The position numbers and the translations under genes were made by a program. 64,000 nt of DNA from Parabacteroides sp. PF5-6 (GTDB lineage Bacteria > Bacteroidota > Bacteroidia > Bacteroidales > Tannerellaceae), in contig NZ_JAQFIN010000004.1 in assembly GCF_029504695.1 (NCBI RefSeq), forward strand, positions 248,001 to 312,000, in the 5' to 3' direction. The notes beneath the pieces were generated by a model, which saw only the letters and a list, made by a program, of their open reading frames with translations, was not told the DNA's origin and ran no database searches. The first letter of the stretch is position 1. Every line of letters starts with the position of its first letter. Below are positions 56,884 to 64,000 of this stretch, piece by piece.

Positions 56884-57882
56884 ATGGAACTCTATACCAA
56901 AGTAACACATTCCCCGGCAGCCTTTCATCTTTCCCATGCGGATTCGATCCTATTATTGGGCTCCTGTTTCGCGGAGCATATAGGCCGTCGGTTGGAAGAG
57001 AATAAATTCAAAGTCGAACTGAATCCTTTCGGCACGTTGTACAATCCGGCGTCGGTGGCTTCGGCCATCCGTCGGTTGATCCGTCCGGAGCGGTATACGG
57101 CAGCCGATCTTTTCGATCGGGACGGGGTGTATCATAGCTTTTCGCACCATAGCCGCTTCTCTTGCGTGTCGGCGGAAGAAACTTTGGCGCAGATCAATAA
57201 CCGGTTGGAACAGGCGGCGGAAGAACTGCGGCATACGACGCGGGCGGTGGTCACTTTCGGCTCGGCGTATGTCTATCGGTTGAAGACAACCGGGCAGGTA
57301 GTGGCCAACTGTCACCAACTGCCGGATGAGCTTTTTGTCCGCGAGCGACTCAGTGTAGAGGCCATTGTGGAGGAATGGACTGCCCTGTTGTATGCCTTGT
57401 GGGAGCATAATGCGAAGCTCAAACTCTGGTTTACCGTCAGCCCTATCCGCCATTGGAAAGACGGGGCGCATGGCAATCAACTGAGTAAGGCGACACTCTT
57501 GCTGGCGGTCGATCGCTTGCAACAGTTGTTCCCCGAGCAACTCTCGTATTTCCCGGCGTATGAGATCCTGATGGATGAGTTGCGCGACTACCGCTTTTAT
57601 GCCGAAGACATGCTGCATCCGTCGGCTCAGGCGATCGATTATATCTGGGAACGCTTCGCGGCGGACAGCCTGTCGGAAGAGGCAAAGACAATTCTTAATA
57701 TATGGAAAGAAATACAAAAAGCCATCCGGCATAAGCCGTTTCAGCCCGAGAGCGAAGCCTATAAACGTTTCATCCATCAAACTTTGTTAAAGATGGAACA
57801 ACTTCATCAGAAATTTCCGTACTTTGATCTTCGTAACGAAGAACTTGCCCTGCGGGCAAGAATTATGAATTATGAATTATGA
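56884..57882 (+). CDS. GSCFA-family protein
   Basis: A 332-aa protein of the GSCFA family, named after the motif GSCFA which is present as LLGSCFAEHIG near residue 27. This family resembles SGNH hydrolases/acyltransferases; the second conserved block is LHPSAQAIDYIWERFA (His in a DxxHP-like context). Function is not established. The ATG at 56884 is used, as the TTG at 56878 adds two residues. The last residues (RIMNYEL) are encoded by an AATTATG repeat, so the repeat has altered the C-terminus. Confidence 0.88.
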   Translation: MELYTKVTHSPAAFHLSHADSILLLGSCFAEHIGRRLEENKFKVELNPFGTLYNPASVASAIRRLIRPERYTAADLFDRDGVYHSFSHHSRFSCVSAEETLAQINNRLEQAAEELRHTTRAVVTFGSAYVYRLKTTGQVVANCHQLPDELFVRERLSVEAIVEEWTALLYALWEHNAKLKLWFTVSPIRHWKDGAHGNQLSKATLLLAVDRLQQLFPEQLSYFPAYEILMDELRDYRFYAEDMLHPSAQAIDYIWERFAADSLSEEAKTILNIWKEIQKAIRHKPFQPESEAYKRFIHQTLLKMEQLHQKFPYFDLRNEELALRARIMNYEL

Positions 57883-57934
57883 GAGATAGAGCCAATGACA
57901 TATCTCATAATTCATAATTCATAATTCATAATTT
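57861..57934 (+). repeat. AATTATG heptamer inverted repeat overlapping the GSCFA stop
   Basis: AATTATG units (57861-57890) begin inside the last GSCFA codons and are mirrored by CATAATT units (57904-57934). It lies 10 bp before the murF start. Confidence 0.75.
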
Positions 57935-57942
57935 GGAACAAC

Positions 57943-60408
57943 ATGGAATATAAAATAAAAGAGATAGCCCGGATCCTGGGTATACGCTCCGGGAAGTGGA
58001 ACGAGGATTCGATCAGTATCTTACTGACCGACAGCCGCCGTTTATCTTTCCCCGAAGAAAGCCTTTTTTTTGCTTTACGTACGAAAACGAACGACGGACA
58101 TAAATATATTGAAGAGCTTTATAAATTGCGTGTCCGGAACTTTGTGGTCAGCGAGATGCTGCCGGTGTTCGAAACGCTGCCGGACGCCAATTTCCTTTTG
58201 GTCAAAGATACGGTCAAAGCGTTGCAGAAGCTGGTTGCTTTCCACCGGAAACGGTTTGATATTCCCGTGATCGGCATTACCGGCAGCAACGGGAAGACCA
58301 TTGTGAAGGAGTTTCTTTATCAATTGCTCCATGATGAGTTTCATATCGTGCGTTCGCCCCGGAGTTACAATTCACAGATCGGCGTGCCGCTCTCCGTCTG
58401 GGAGATGAATGAGAAGCATACCTTAGGCATCTTTGAAGCCGGGATCTCGCAACCCGATGAGATGGAACGGCTGCAACCCATTATTGCACCGAAGATCGGA
58501 CTGATCACCAATCTGGGGGAAGCGCATCAGGAAAACTTCTTGTCCCTGAACCAGAAATGCCAGGAGAAGCTCCAGCTCTTTGCCGAGGCGGAGGCAATCA
58601 TTTACAATGGCGACGACGCGATCCTCTCGCATAATATCGAATCGGCATTGCTCTCCCATAAAGCCGTGGGATGGAGCCGGACAGACAAAGAGGCGCCGCT
58701 TTATATCTCCTCCATCGTGAAGAAAGAAGGGGCGACGACACTCACCTGCGTCTTGTTTGGGATCGACCGGCAGTTTACCATCCCTTTCGACGACGATGCC
58801 TCGATCGAGAATGTGATCCATTGCCTGGCGGTGATGCTCTGTCTCAAGCCGAGCAGCATCAATGATATCGCGAAGTTCTCCCGCCTGGAACCGGTCGATA
58901 TGCGCTTGAATATCAAACAAGGGATCAATAACTGCATGCTGATCAACGATACCTATAACTCGGATATCAATTCGTTGGATATCGCCCTCTCTTTCCAGCA
59001 ATCGCGGAAGGTAGACAAGAAGATGAAGAGCACACTGATCCTTTCGGATATCCTGCAGACAGGCACCTTGCCGAAGTCGCTCTACAAGAAGGTGGCCGAT
59101 CTGATTCATCGCAAAGGCGTGCAACGGTTGGTGGGTATCGGACGCGATCTGGCCTCTTTCGAACATCTGTTCGATATGGAAAAGGAGTTTTATCAGACAA
59201 CGGAAGAATTCATCCGGTCCGGGAAGTGGAAGAACTTCCATAAAGAGCTTGTATTGATCAAAGGCTCCCGCCGTTTCCATTTTGAACAGATCAGTGAACT
59301 GCTGGAGAAGAAGGTGCATGAGACCATTCTGGAAGTGAACCTGGATGCGATCGTACACAATGTGAACTATTACCGCTCCCGATTGAAGCCGGAGACCAAG
59401 ATGGCCTGTATGGTCAAAGCATTCGGCTATGGTGCCGGCTCTTATGAGATCGCAAAGACCCTGCAGGAGCATCGTTGCGACTATCTGGCCGTCGCTTTGG
59501 CCGATGAAGGGGAAGCCTTGCGGAAAGCCGGGATCTCTATCCCGATCATTGTGATGAACCCGGAATTCAGCAGTTTCAATGTCCTGTTGGAAAACTATCT
59601 GGAGCCCGAAGTGTATAGCTTTCGCCTGTTGGATGCCGTGATCCGGGAAACGGAACGCCGGGGCATGACCTTCTATCCGATCCATATCAAACTGGATACG
59701 GGCATGCACCGTTTGGGTTTCCAACCCCAGGATATCCCGGAGATTATCGAACGGATAAAAAGACAAAGCGGTGTCAAAGTACGCAGCCTCTTCTCCCACC
59801 TGGCCGGCAGTGATGAAGCGGCATTGGATGAGTTCACGCACCAACAGGTCGAGTGCTATGAAAAGGCTGCCCTCGCACTCGAACAAGGCTTGGAATATAA
59901 AGTAATCAAGCATATCCTGAACTCCGCCGGCATCGAGCGTTTTGCCGACAGCCAAATGGATATGGTGCGGTTGGGATTGGGTTTGTATGGCGTCAGCGCC
60001 TCCGGGCAGTCCGGCTTGAAGAATGTAAGCACCCTGAAGACTACGATCCTGCAAATACAGGAAGTGCCCGCCGGCGACTCTGTAGGCTATAACCGGAAAA
60101 CGTTTATGCCGCGCGACTCCCGCATCGCGATTCTCCCGATCGGTTATGCCGATGGCTTGGATCGTCACCTGGGAAACGGACGGGGAGAAGTCTATATCAA
60201 AGGCAAACGCTGCCCCATTGTCGGAAACATCTGCATGGACACCTGCCTGATCGATGTCACCGATACGGATGCCCGTGAAGGCGACCCCATCATCCTCTTT
60301 GGCGAAGAGTTACCCGTCCAGGAATTAGCCGCCAAATTAGATACCATCCCCTATGAGATCCTGACCTCCATCTCCCCACGCGTTAAGCGGGTGTATTATA
60401 GGGAGTGA
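57943..60408 (+). CDS. murF: Bifunctional MurF ligase / alanine racemase
   Basis: A fused enzyme of peptidoglycan synthesis. Residues of about 1-450 are a Mur ligase (MurF, adding D-Ala-D-Ala to UDP-MurNAc-tripeptide): P-loop GITGSNGKTIVKEFLYQLL near 106-124, EAGISQPDEMERLQPIIAPKIGLITNLGEAHQENF and NDTYNSDINSLDIAL. Residues of about 465-821 are an alanine racemase with the PLP Lys in MACMVKAFGYGAGS, GMHRLGFQPQD and VGNICMDTCLIDVT. The fusion is usual for Bacteroidota and couples D-Ala supply to its use. Length 821 aa matches. Confidence 0.97.
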   Translation: MEYKIKEIARILGIRSGKWNEDSISILLTDSRRLSFPEESLFFALRTKTNDGHKYIEELYKLRVRNFVVSEMLPVFETLPDANFLLVKDTVKALQKLVAFHRKRFDIPVIGITGSNGKTIVKEFLYQLLHDEFHIVRSPRSYNSQIGVPLSVWEMNEKHTLGIFEAGISQPDEMERLQPIIAPKIGLITNLGEAHQENFLSLNQKCQEKLQLFAEAEAIIYNGDDAILSHNIESALLSHKAVGWSRTDKEAPLYISSIVKKEGATTLTCVLFGIDRQFTIPFDDDASIENVIHCLAVMLCLKPSSINDIAKFSRLEPVDMRLNIKQGINNCMLINDTYNSDINSLDIALSFQQSRKVDKKMKSTLILSDILQTGTLPKSLYKKVADLIHRKGVQRLVGIGRDLASFEHLFDMEKEFYQTTEEFIRSGKWKNFHKELVLIKGSRRFHFEQISELLEKKVHETILEVNLDAIVHNVNYYRSRLKPETKMACMVKAFGYGAGSYEIAKTLQEHRCDYLAVALADEGEALRKAGISIPIIVMNPEFSSFNVLLENYLEPEVYSFRLLDAVIRETERRGMTFYPIHIKLDTGMHRLGFQPQDIPEIIERIKRQSGVKVRSLFSHLAGSDEAALDEFTHQQVECYEKAALALEQGLEYKVIKHILNSAGIERFADSQMDMVRLGLGLYGVSASGQSGLKNVSTLKTTILQIQEVPAGDSVGYNRKTFMPRDSRIAILPIGYADGLDRHLGNGRGEVYIKGKRCPIVGNICMDTCLIDVTDTDAREGDPIILFGEELPVQELAAKLDTIPYEILTSISPRVKRVYYRE

Positions 60409-60418
60409 TTGACCTCAA

Positions 60419-60449
60419 TTGCGTATCTCCCCCATTATGCGTACCTTTG
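60419..60449 (+). promoter_or_regulatory. fabI promoter
   Basis: TTG (60419-60421) and TACCTTTG (60442-60449) are spaced by 20 bp; the ATG at 60473 follows at 23 bp. The upstream TTG is therefore the -33 box, not a start codon. Confidence 0.65.
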
Positions 60450-60472
60450 TGCAGGTTTTAAATAGAAAAGGT

Positions 60473-61330
60473 ATGAGTCATAATTTATTGAAAGGCAAGC
60501 GGGGCATCATATTCGGTGCGCTGAATGAAATGTCTATAGCCTGGAAAGTGGCAGAGAAAGCTGTCGAAGAAGGGGCAATCCTGACTTTAAGTAATACACC
60601 GATGGCGTTGCGCATGGGTGAATTGAACGCGTTAGCTGAAAAGCTGAATGCAGAAGTTATCCCGGCGGATGCGACGAACGTGGAAGATTTGGAAAGGGTA
60701 TTTTCCAAGTCTGTTGAGATATTGGGTGGAAAGATCGATTTTGTCCTTCACTCCATCGGTATGAGTCCGAACGTGCGGAAGAAACGCACGTATGATGATC
60801 TGGACTACAATATGTTGGAGAAGACATTGGATATCTCCGCCGTCTCTTTTCATAAGATGTTACAGGTAGCAAAGAAACAGGATGCCATTGCGGAGTACGG
60901 CTCGGTTGTTGCCCTGAGTTATGTGGCGGCGCAGAAGACATTCTTCGGATACAATGATATGGCGGATGCCAAAAGCCTGTTGGAATCGATCGCCCGCAGC
61001 TTCGGGTATATCTACGGACGGGAGAAGCATGTGCGTATCAATACGATCTCCCAATCCCCGACCATCACCACGGCCGGTAGCGGTGTGAAAGGTATGGATC
61101 ACCTGATGGACTTCTCCGATAAGATGAGCCCGTTGGGAAATGCCACAGCAGAAGAATGTGCCAACTATTGCATCACCCTCTTCTCCGACCTGACGCGTAA
61201 GGTGACCATGCAGAACCTCTTCCACGACGGCGGCTTCTCCAGCATGGGCATGAGCCTGCGCGCAATGAACCAATACAGCAAAGGCTTGGAAGAGTATATG
61301 GATGAAAATGGAAATATTATCTATGGGTAA
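60473..61330 (+). CDS. fabI: Enoyl-ACP reductase
   Basis: NADH-dependent enoyl-acyl carrier protein reductase, the last step of fatty acid elongation. The 285-aa protein has the Rossmann start KGKRGIIFGALNEMSIAWKVAEKAVEEGAIL, IDFVLHSIGMSPNVRKKRTYDDLDY, the Y-x6-K pair in FGYNDMADAKSLLESIARSFG and NTISQSPTITTAGSGVKGMD. The C-terminus VTMQNLFHDGGFSSMGMSLR is typical of the Bacteroidota FabI. A terminator hairpin follows at 61352-61382. Confidence 0.96.
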   Translation: MSHNLLKGKRGIIFGALNEMSIAWKVAEKAVEEGAILTLSNTPMALRMGELNALAEKLNAEVIPADATNVEDLERVFSKSVEILGGKIDFVLHSIGMSPNVRKKRTYDDLDYNMLEKTLDISAVSFHKMLQVAKKQDAIAEYGSVVALSYVAAQKTFFGYNDMADAKSLLESIARSFGYIYGREKHVRINTISQSPTITTAGSGVKGMDHLMDFSDKMSPLGNATAEECANYCITLFSDLTRKVTMQNLFHDGGFSSMGMSLRAMNQYSKGLEEYMDENGNIIYG

Positions 61331-61351
61331 ACAGTAGTTTATCCTACATGA

Positions 61352-61382
61352 AACAAAAGTTTCTCCCAGGAGAAACTTTTGT
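61352..61382 (+). terminator. Strong hairpin after fabI
   Basis: AACAAAAGTTTCTCC (61352-61366) is perfectly mirrored by GGAGAAACTTTTGTT (61369-61383). An additional inverted repeat GTTCCAC/GTGGAAC (61381-61387, 61401-61407) overlaps its end. Confidence 0.75.
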
Positions 61383-61416
61383 TCCACTAAATAGAACGGG
61401 GTGGAACAAAAAGACA

Positions 61417-61424
61417 TACCTTTG
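61417..61424 (+). promoter_or_regulatory. -7 box of the Sua5-type gene
   Basis: TACCTTTG, 19 bp before the ATG at 61444. Confidence 0.65.
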
Positions 61425-61443
61425 CTGAAAGCAGAAAAAAGAG

Positions 61444-62052
61444 ATGTTAGTCAAGATTTACCCCGAGAATCCCAACCCCAGGGAGATTGATCGTGTCGTG
61501 AATGTATTGCGCGATGGCGGTTTGGTTATTTATCCGACGGATACGGTCTATGCGATCGGTTGTGATGCGTTGAATGTCCGTGCGGTGGAGAAGATCTGCC
61601 AGATGAAAGGGGTGAATCCGCAAAAGAATAATCTGTCGATCATCTGTTACGATCTGTCGAACATCAGTGAATACGCCAAGGTGAGTAATACCGTATTCAA
61701 ACTGATGAAAAAGAACCTGCCGGGGCCGTTCACCTTTATTCTTCCCACCAGTAACGAACTGCCCAAGATTTATAAACATAAAAAAGAAGTCGGTATCCGG
61801 GTTCCGGACAATACGATTGTGCGCGAACTGGTCCATGTGCTGGGTAATCCGATCCTTACGATGTCGATCCACGATGAGGATGATGTGATCGAATACTCCA
61901 CAGACCCCGAACTGATCGATGAGAAATACGAAGATACCGTGGATCTCATTATCGACGGCGGATACGGTGGCACGGAAGCCTCGACGGTCGTCGATTGTAC
62001 GACGGATGAATTCGAGATCATCCGCCAGGGGAAAGGCGAACTCCTTTTTTGA
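61444..62052 (+). CDS. L-threonylcarbamoyladenylate synthase (Sua5/YciO/TsaC)
   Basis: A 202-aa enzyme forming threonylcarbamoyl-AMP for the tRNA t6A modification. The nucleotide-binding cradle has VVNVLRDGGLVIYPTDTVYAIGCDALNVRAVEKIC with QMKGVNPQKNNLSIICYDLSN, the KKNLPGPFTFILPTS region and VGIRVPDN. It lacks the C-terminal Sua5 domain of long forms and ends with STVVDCTTDEFEIIRQGKGELLF, so it is YrdC/TsaC-sized. A YciO-like paralogue function cannot be excluded. Confidence 0.9.
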   Translation: MLVKIYPENPNPREIDRVVNVLRDGGLVIYPTDTVYAIGCDALNVRAVEKICQMKGVNPQKNNLSIICYDLSNISEYAKVSNTVFKLMKKNLPGPFTFILPTSNELPKIYKHKKEVGIRVPDNTIVRELVHVLGNPILTMSIHDEDDVIEYSTDPELIDEKYEDTVDLIIDGGYGGTEASTVVDCTTDEFEIIRQGKGELLF

Positions 62053-62139
62053 GTAAACTGTCGGTCTGTCATCCCCACAGGCAACATTTCGGGAGGTGAT
62101 TGTTATCAAAAAGTAATGTAGGGCTTTCGGAGGATATAC

Positions 62140-62147
62140 TATTTTTG
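62140..62147 (+). promoter_or_regulatory. -7 box directly before the GH9 gene
   Basis: TATTTTTG ends 5 bp before the ATG at 62153; the transcript would be leaderless or almost so. The -33 region (62116-62119) is poor. Confidence 0.45.
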
Positions 62148-62152
62148 TACGT

Positions 62153-64000
62153 ATGAAAAGACTACTGAATATGGTGTGCCTTATTCTATTTGTCGGCTTC
62201 GTTCCGGCCGCGGCACAGGAGTTTAAATTGGGCGATAACGGTTATTTCCGTAACCAGGGAGTGGATGTGATGGGCTTCGATGATATCTATCCCGAAGGTC
62301 ATCAAGGGGGTGTTTCATTGATTATGCATGGACACCGGGTGGCAACCAATGGCGATATCCGCCTGGAACCGGCTCCCGGACAGTGGCAACCGGTGCCCAA
62401 ACAGCGAAACCGTTCGCTGGATCTGACAGCCAATACCCTCACGGCTTATTTGAGTTTCCCCGATTCTTCCCGTCACATGACTGGCTTCAATCCGATGATC
62501 TATCCCGATCTGGTGTTTGATTATACGGTTACCGTCAAGGGAGAAGGCGGCTCGGTCGTTGTTACCGTCGATCTCGACCGCCCCGTGCCGGAAGCATTCC
62601 TGGGCAAGGTCGGTTTTAATCTGGAGCTTTTCCCCGGTGCACTCTTTGGCAAGCCCTGGATCATGGATGAACAAACGGGCATCTTCCCGCAACAGCCCAA
62701 CGGACCGACGCGTTACGAACCGGCGAATCATTCGCATCCGGGTGATTTCAATCCGGAAGGAAAAGCTTCCGCCGCGCAATTGGCGGGGCAAGGCTATAGC
62801 CCGATCATTGCTGATGATATTGTTTCCGAACCTTATGCCACGGGACGTCGCTTTACCGTGCGACCCGATGATCCCTACAATAAATATACGATCGAAGCAC
62901 TGGGTAGCGAATTGAAACTGTACGATGGACGGATGAACCACAATAACGGTTGGTTTGTCGTGCGCAGTGAGGTGCCCGCGGGTAAAACCAAAGAAGCCAT
63001 CAAGTGGATTATTACGCCGAACGTGGTGCCTGACTGGGTGTATACGCCTGTGGTACAGACTTCCCAGATTGGGTATCATCCCAACCAGCCGAAGGTGGCG
63101 GTGATCGAACTGGATAAACGCGATCAACGACGGTTGAAGCCGTCGCTCCGCCGGATCACTGCCGAAGGAGAGAAAGAGGTAACGGTTGCCGAAGGCGAGG
63201 AGTGGGGACAGTTTCTGCGTTATAACTACCTGAAGTTTGACTTTTCAGCCGTAAAAGAAGAAGGCCTTTACCAGGTTTATTATGGGGATGCCGCTTCGTC
63301 GATCTTCCGTATTTCAAAAGATGTGTACGATCGTGGGGTATGGCAGCCGGTGCTGGAGTATTTCCTGCCGGTACAGATGTGCCACATGCGGGTGAATGAG
63401 AAATACCGGGTATGGCATGACGGTTGTCATTTCGATGATGCCCGGATGGCTCCTGTCGGTTTCAACCATATCGACGGCTATGTGCAGGGAGCTTCTACGT
63501 TGACAAAGTATACTCCCGGGGATATTGTTCCCGGACTGAATATCGGAGGGTGGCATGATGCGGGTGACTTTGATCTCCGGGTCGAGTCGCAAGCCGGTGA
63601 AACTTATATCCTCGCCCTGGCGTATGAAGCTTTTGGTGTGGATTACGATGCGACGGCTATCGATCAGATCGGACGAATCACTGAGATTCATCAGCCCGAT
63701 GGGAAAGCGGATCTTCTGCAGCAGGTCGAGAACGGGGCGCTGACGGTGGTCGGTGGATACCGTGCGTTGGGCCGGCTCTACCGGGGCATTATCTGTAACG
63801 ATCTGCGACAATACGTGATGCTGGGCGATGCGGCGGCAATGACCGATAATCAGATCGGCAATGCGGACGACCGCTGGGTGTTTACGGAAGACAATCCCAA
63901 CCGGGAACTGACTACCGCCGCGCAGATGGCGGCCGCTTCCCGCGTACTGAAAGGGTTCAATGATACGTTGAGTGTGCAGGCGCTCGCCTGTGCCCGTGAA
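62153..64000 (+). CDS. Secreted GH9 glycoside hydrolase (3' end outside window)
   Basis: A secreted GH9-family glycoside hydrolase (beta-1,4-glucanase or related), open to the window end (616 residues seen). Signal peptide MKRLLNMVCLILFVGFVPAAAQ. After an approximately 280-residue N-terminal module comes the Ig-like CelD_N domain (QTSQIGYHPNQPKVAVIELD) and then the (alpha/alpha)6 catalytic part with IGGWHDAGDFDLR, the Asp pair of the GH9 active site (nucleophilic-water base). The catalytic Glu region is beyond the end. Substrate specificity cannot be given. It is probably a single transcript. Confidence 0.87.
   Translation, partial: MKRLLNMVCLILFVGFVPAAAQEFKLGDNGYFRNQGVDVMGFDDIYPEGHQGGVSLIMHGHRVATNGDIRLEPAPGQWQPVPKQRNRSLDLTANTLTAYLSFPDSSRHMTGFNPMIYPDLVFDYTVTVKGEGGSVVVTVDLDRPVPEAFLGKVGFNLELFPGALFGKPWIMDEQTGIFPQQPNGPTRYEPANHSHPGDFNPEGKASAAQLAGQGYSPIIADDIVSEPYATGRRFTVRPDDPYNKYTIEALGSELKLYDGRMNHNNGWFVVRSEVPAGKTKEAIKWIITPNVVPDWVYTPVVQTSQIGYHPNQPKVAVIELDKRDQRRLKPSLRRITAEGEKEVTVAEGEEWGQFLRYNYLKFDFSAVKEEGLYQVYYGDAASSIFRISKDVYDRGVWQPVLEYFLPVQMCHMRVNEKYRVWHDGCHFDDARMAPVGFNHIDGYVQGASTLTKYTPGDIVPGLNIGGWHDAGDFDLRVESQAGETYILALAYEAFGVDYDATAIDQIGRITEIHQPDGKADLLQQVENGALTVVGGYRALGRLYRGIICNDLRQYVMLGDAAAMTDNQIGNADDRWVFTEDNPNRELTTAAQMAAASRVLKGFNDTLSVQALACARE

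Overview
The window is chromosomal DNA of a gut-type Bacteroidota, most likely Parabacteroides or a close relative. The evidence is the many promoters with the Bacteroidota -7 box (TAnnTTTG), a complete PorP/GldK/GldL/GldM/GldN type IX secretion (T9SS) operon, secreted proteins with T9SS-like C-terminal domains, DUF4988/DUF4625/DUF4783-type proteins, a fused MurF-alanine racemase, and a SusC/D-free saccharolytic cluster with secreted GH2 and GH9 enzymes. The genus is inferred from gene content only. No rRNA, tRNA, CRISPR array, integrase or transposase was seen.

Layout. 1-5.2 kb: the 3' part of a DEAD-box helicase, then a 1248-aa secreted repeat protein with a T9SS-like tail. 5.3-8.7 kb: a DUF4988 lipoprotein divergent from a tRNA nucleotidyltransferase/poly(A) polymerase. 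8.7-9.45 kb: a covarying hairpin repeat and a small secreted protein. 9.45-15.3 kb: a VTC-domain / DUF4956 / DUF2490 / LytS-type kinase / LytTR regulator operon divergent from a Cthe_2159-type lipoprotein. 15.6-18.1 kb: an ECF sigma factor, a membrane protein and a TlpA-like thioredoxin. 18.2-28.7 kb: housekeeping genes (two methyltransferases, acyltransferase, nadC, rlmH, a DUF1080 hydrolase, dnaX, a DivIC/FtsB-like protein) and an ABC permease. 28.9-35.8 kb: a Pif1-like helicase, PAP2, a glycosyltransferase with a lipopolysaccharide kinase, and an ECF sigma/anti-sigma/outer-membrane operon. 36.3-38 kb: two overlapping convergent dehydrogenases. 38-44.2 kb: the T9SS core operon. 44.3-46.4 kb: DUF2795, cobalamin adenosyltransferase, a methyltransferase and DUF4625. 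47-54.6 kb: a candidate glycoside-oxidation operon (cytosolic Gfo/Idh/MocA, secreted GH2 beta-galactosidase, a tetraheme cytochrome fused to a SUMF1 domain, and a Tat-exported Gfo/Idh/MocA lipoprotein). 54.7-64 kb: an M3-like peptidase, GSCFA, MurF-Alr, FabI, a Sua5-type protein and a GH9 enzyme cut by the window end.

Most unusual non-coding signal: at least eight intergenic arrays of short palindromes repeat with an exact 21- or 22-bp period although the palindrome differs between loci (GAGGTACCTC, CTACCGGTAG, GCCGGC, CAGCTG, TTGCACTTTG cores). Two of them sit inside a roughly 300-350 bp element with long terminal inverted repeats that occurs twice in the window. A separate 144-bp element carries two inverted copies of a double hairpin whose stems differ by compensatory base changes. 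The dnaX gene contains an A10 run at which slippage in either direction gives an immediate stop, suggesting production of a short gamma subunit.
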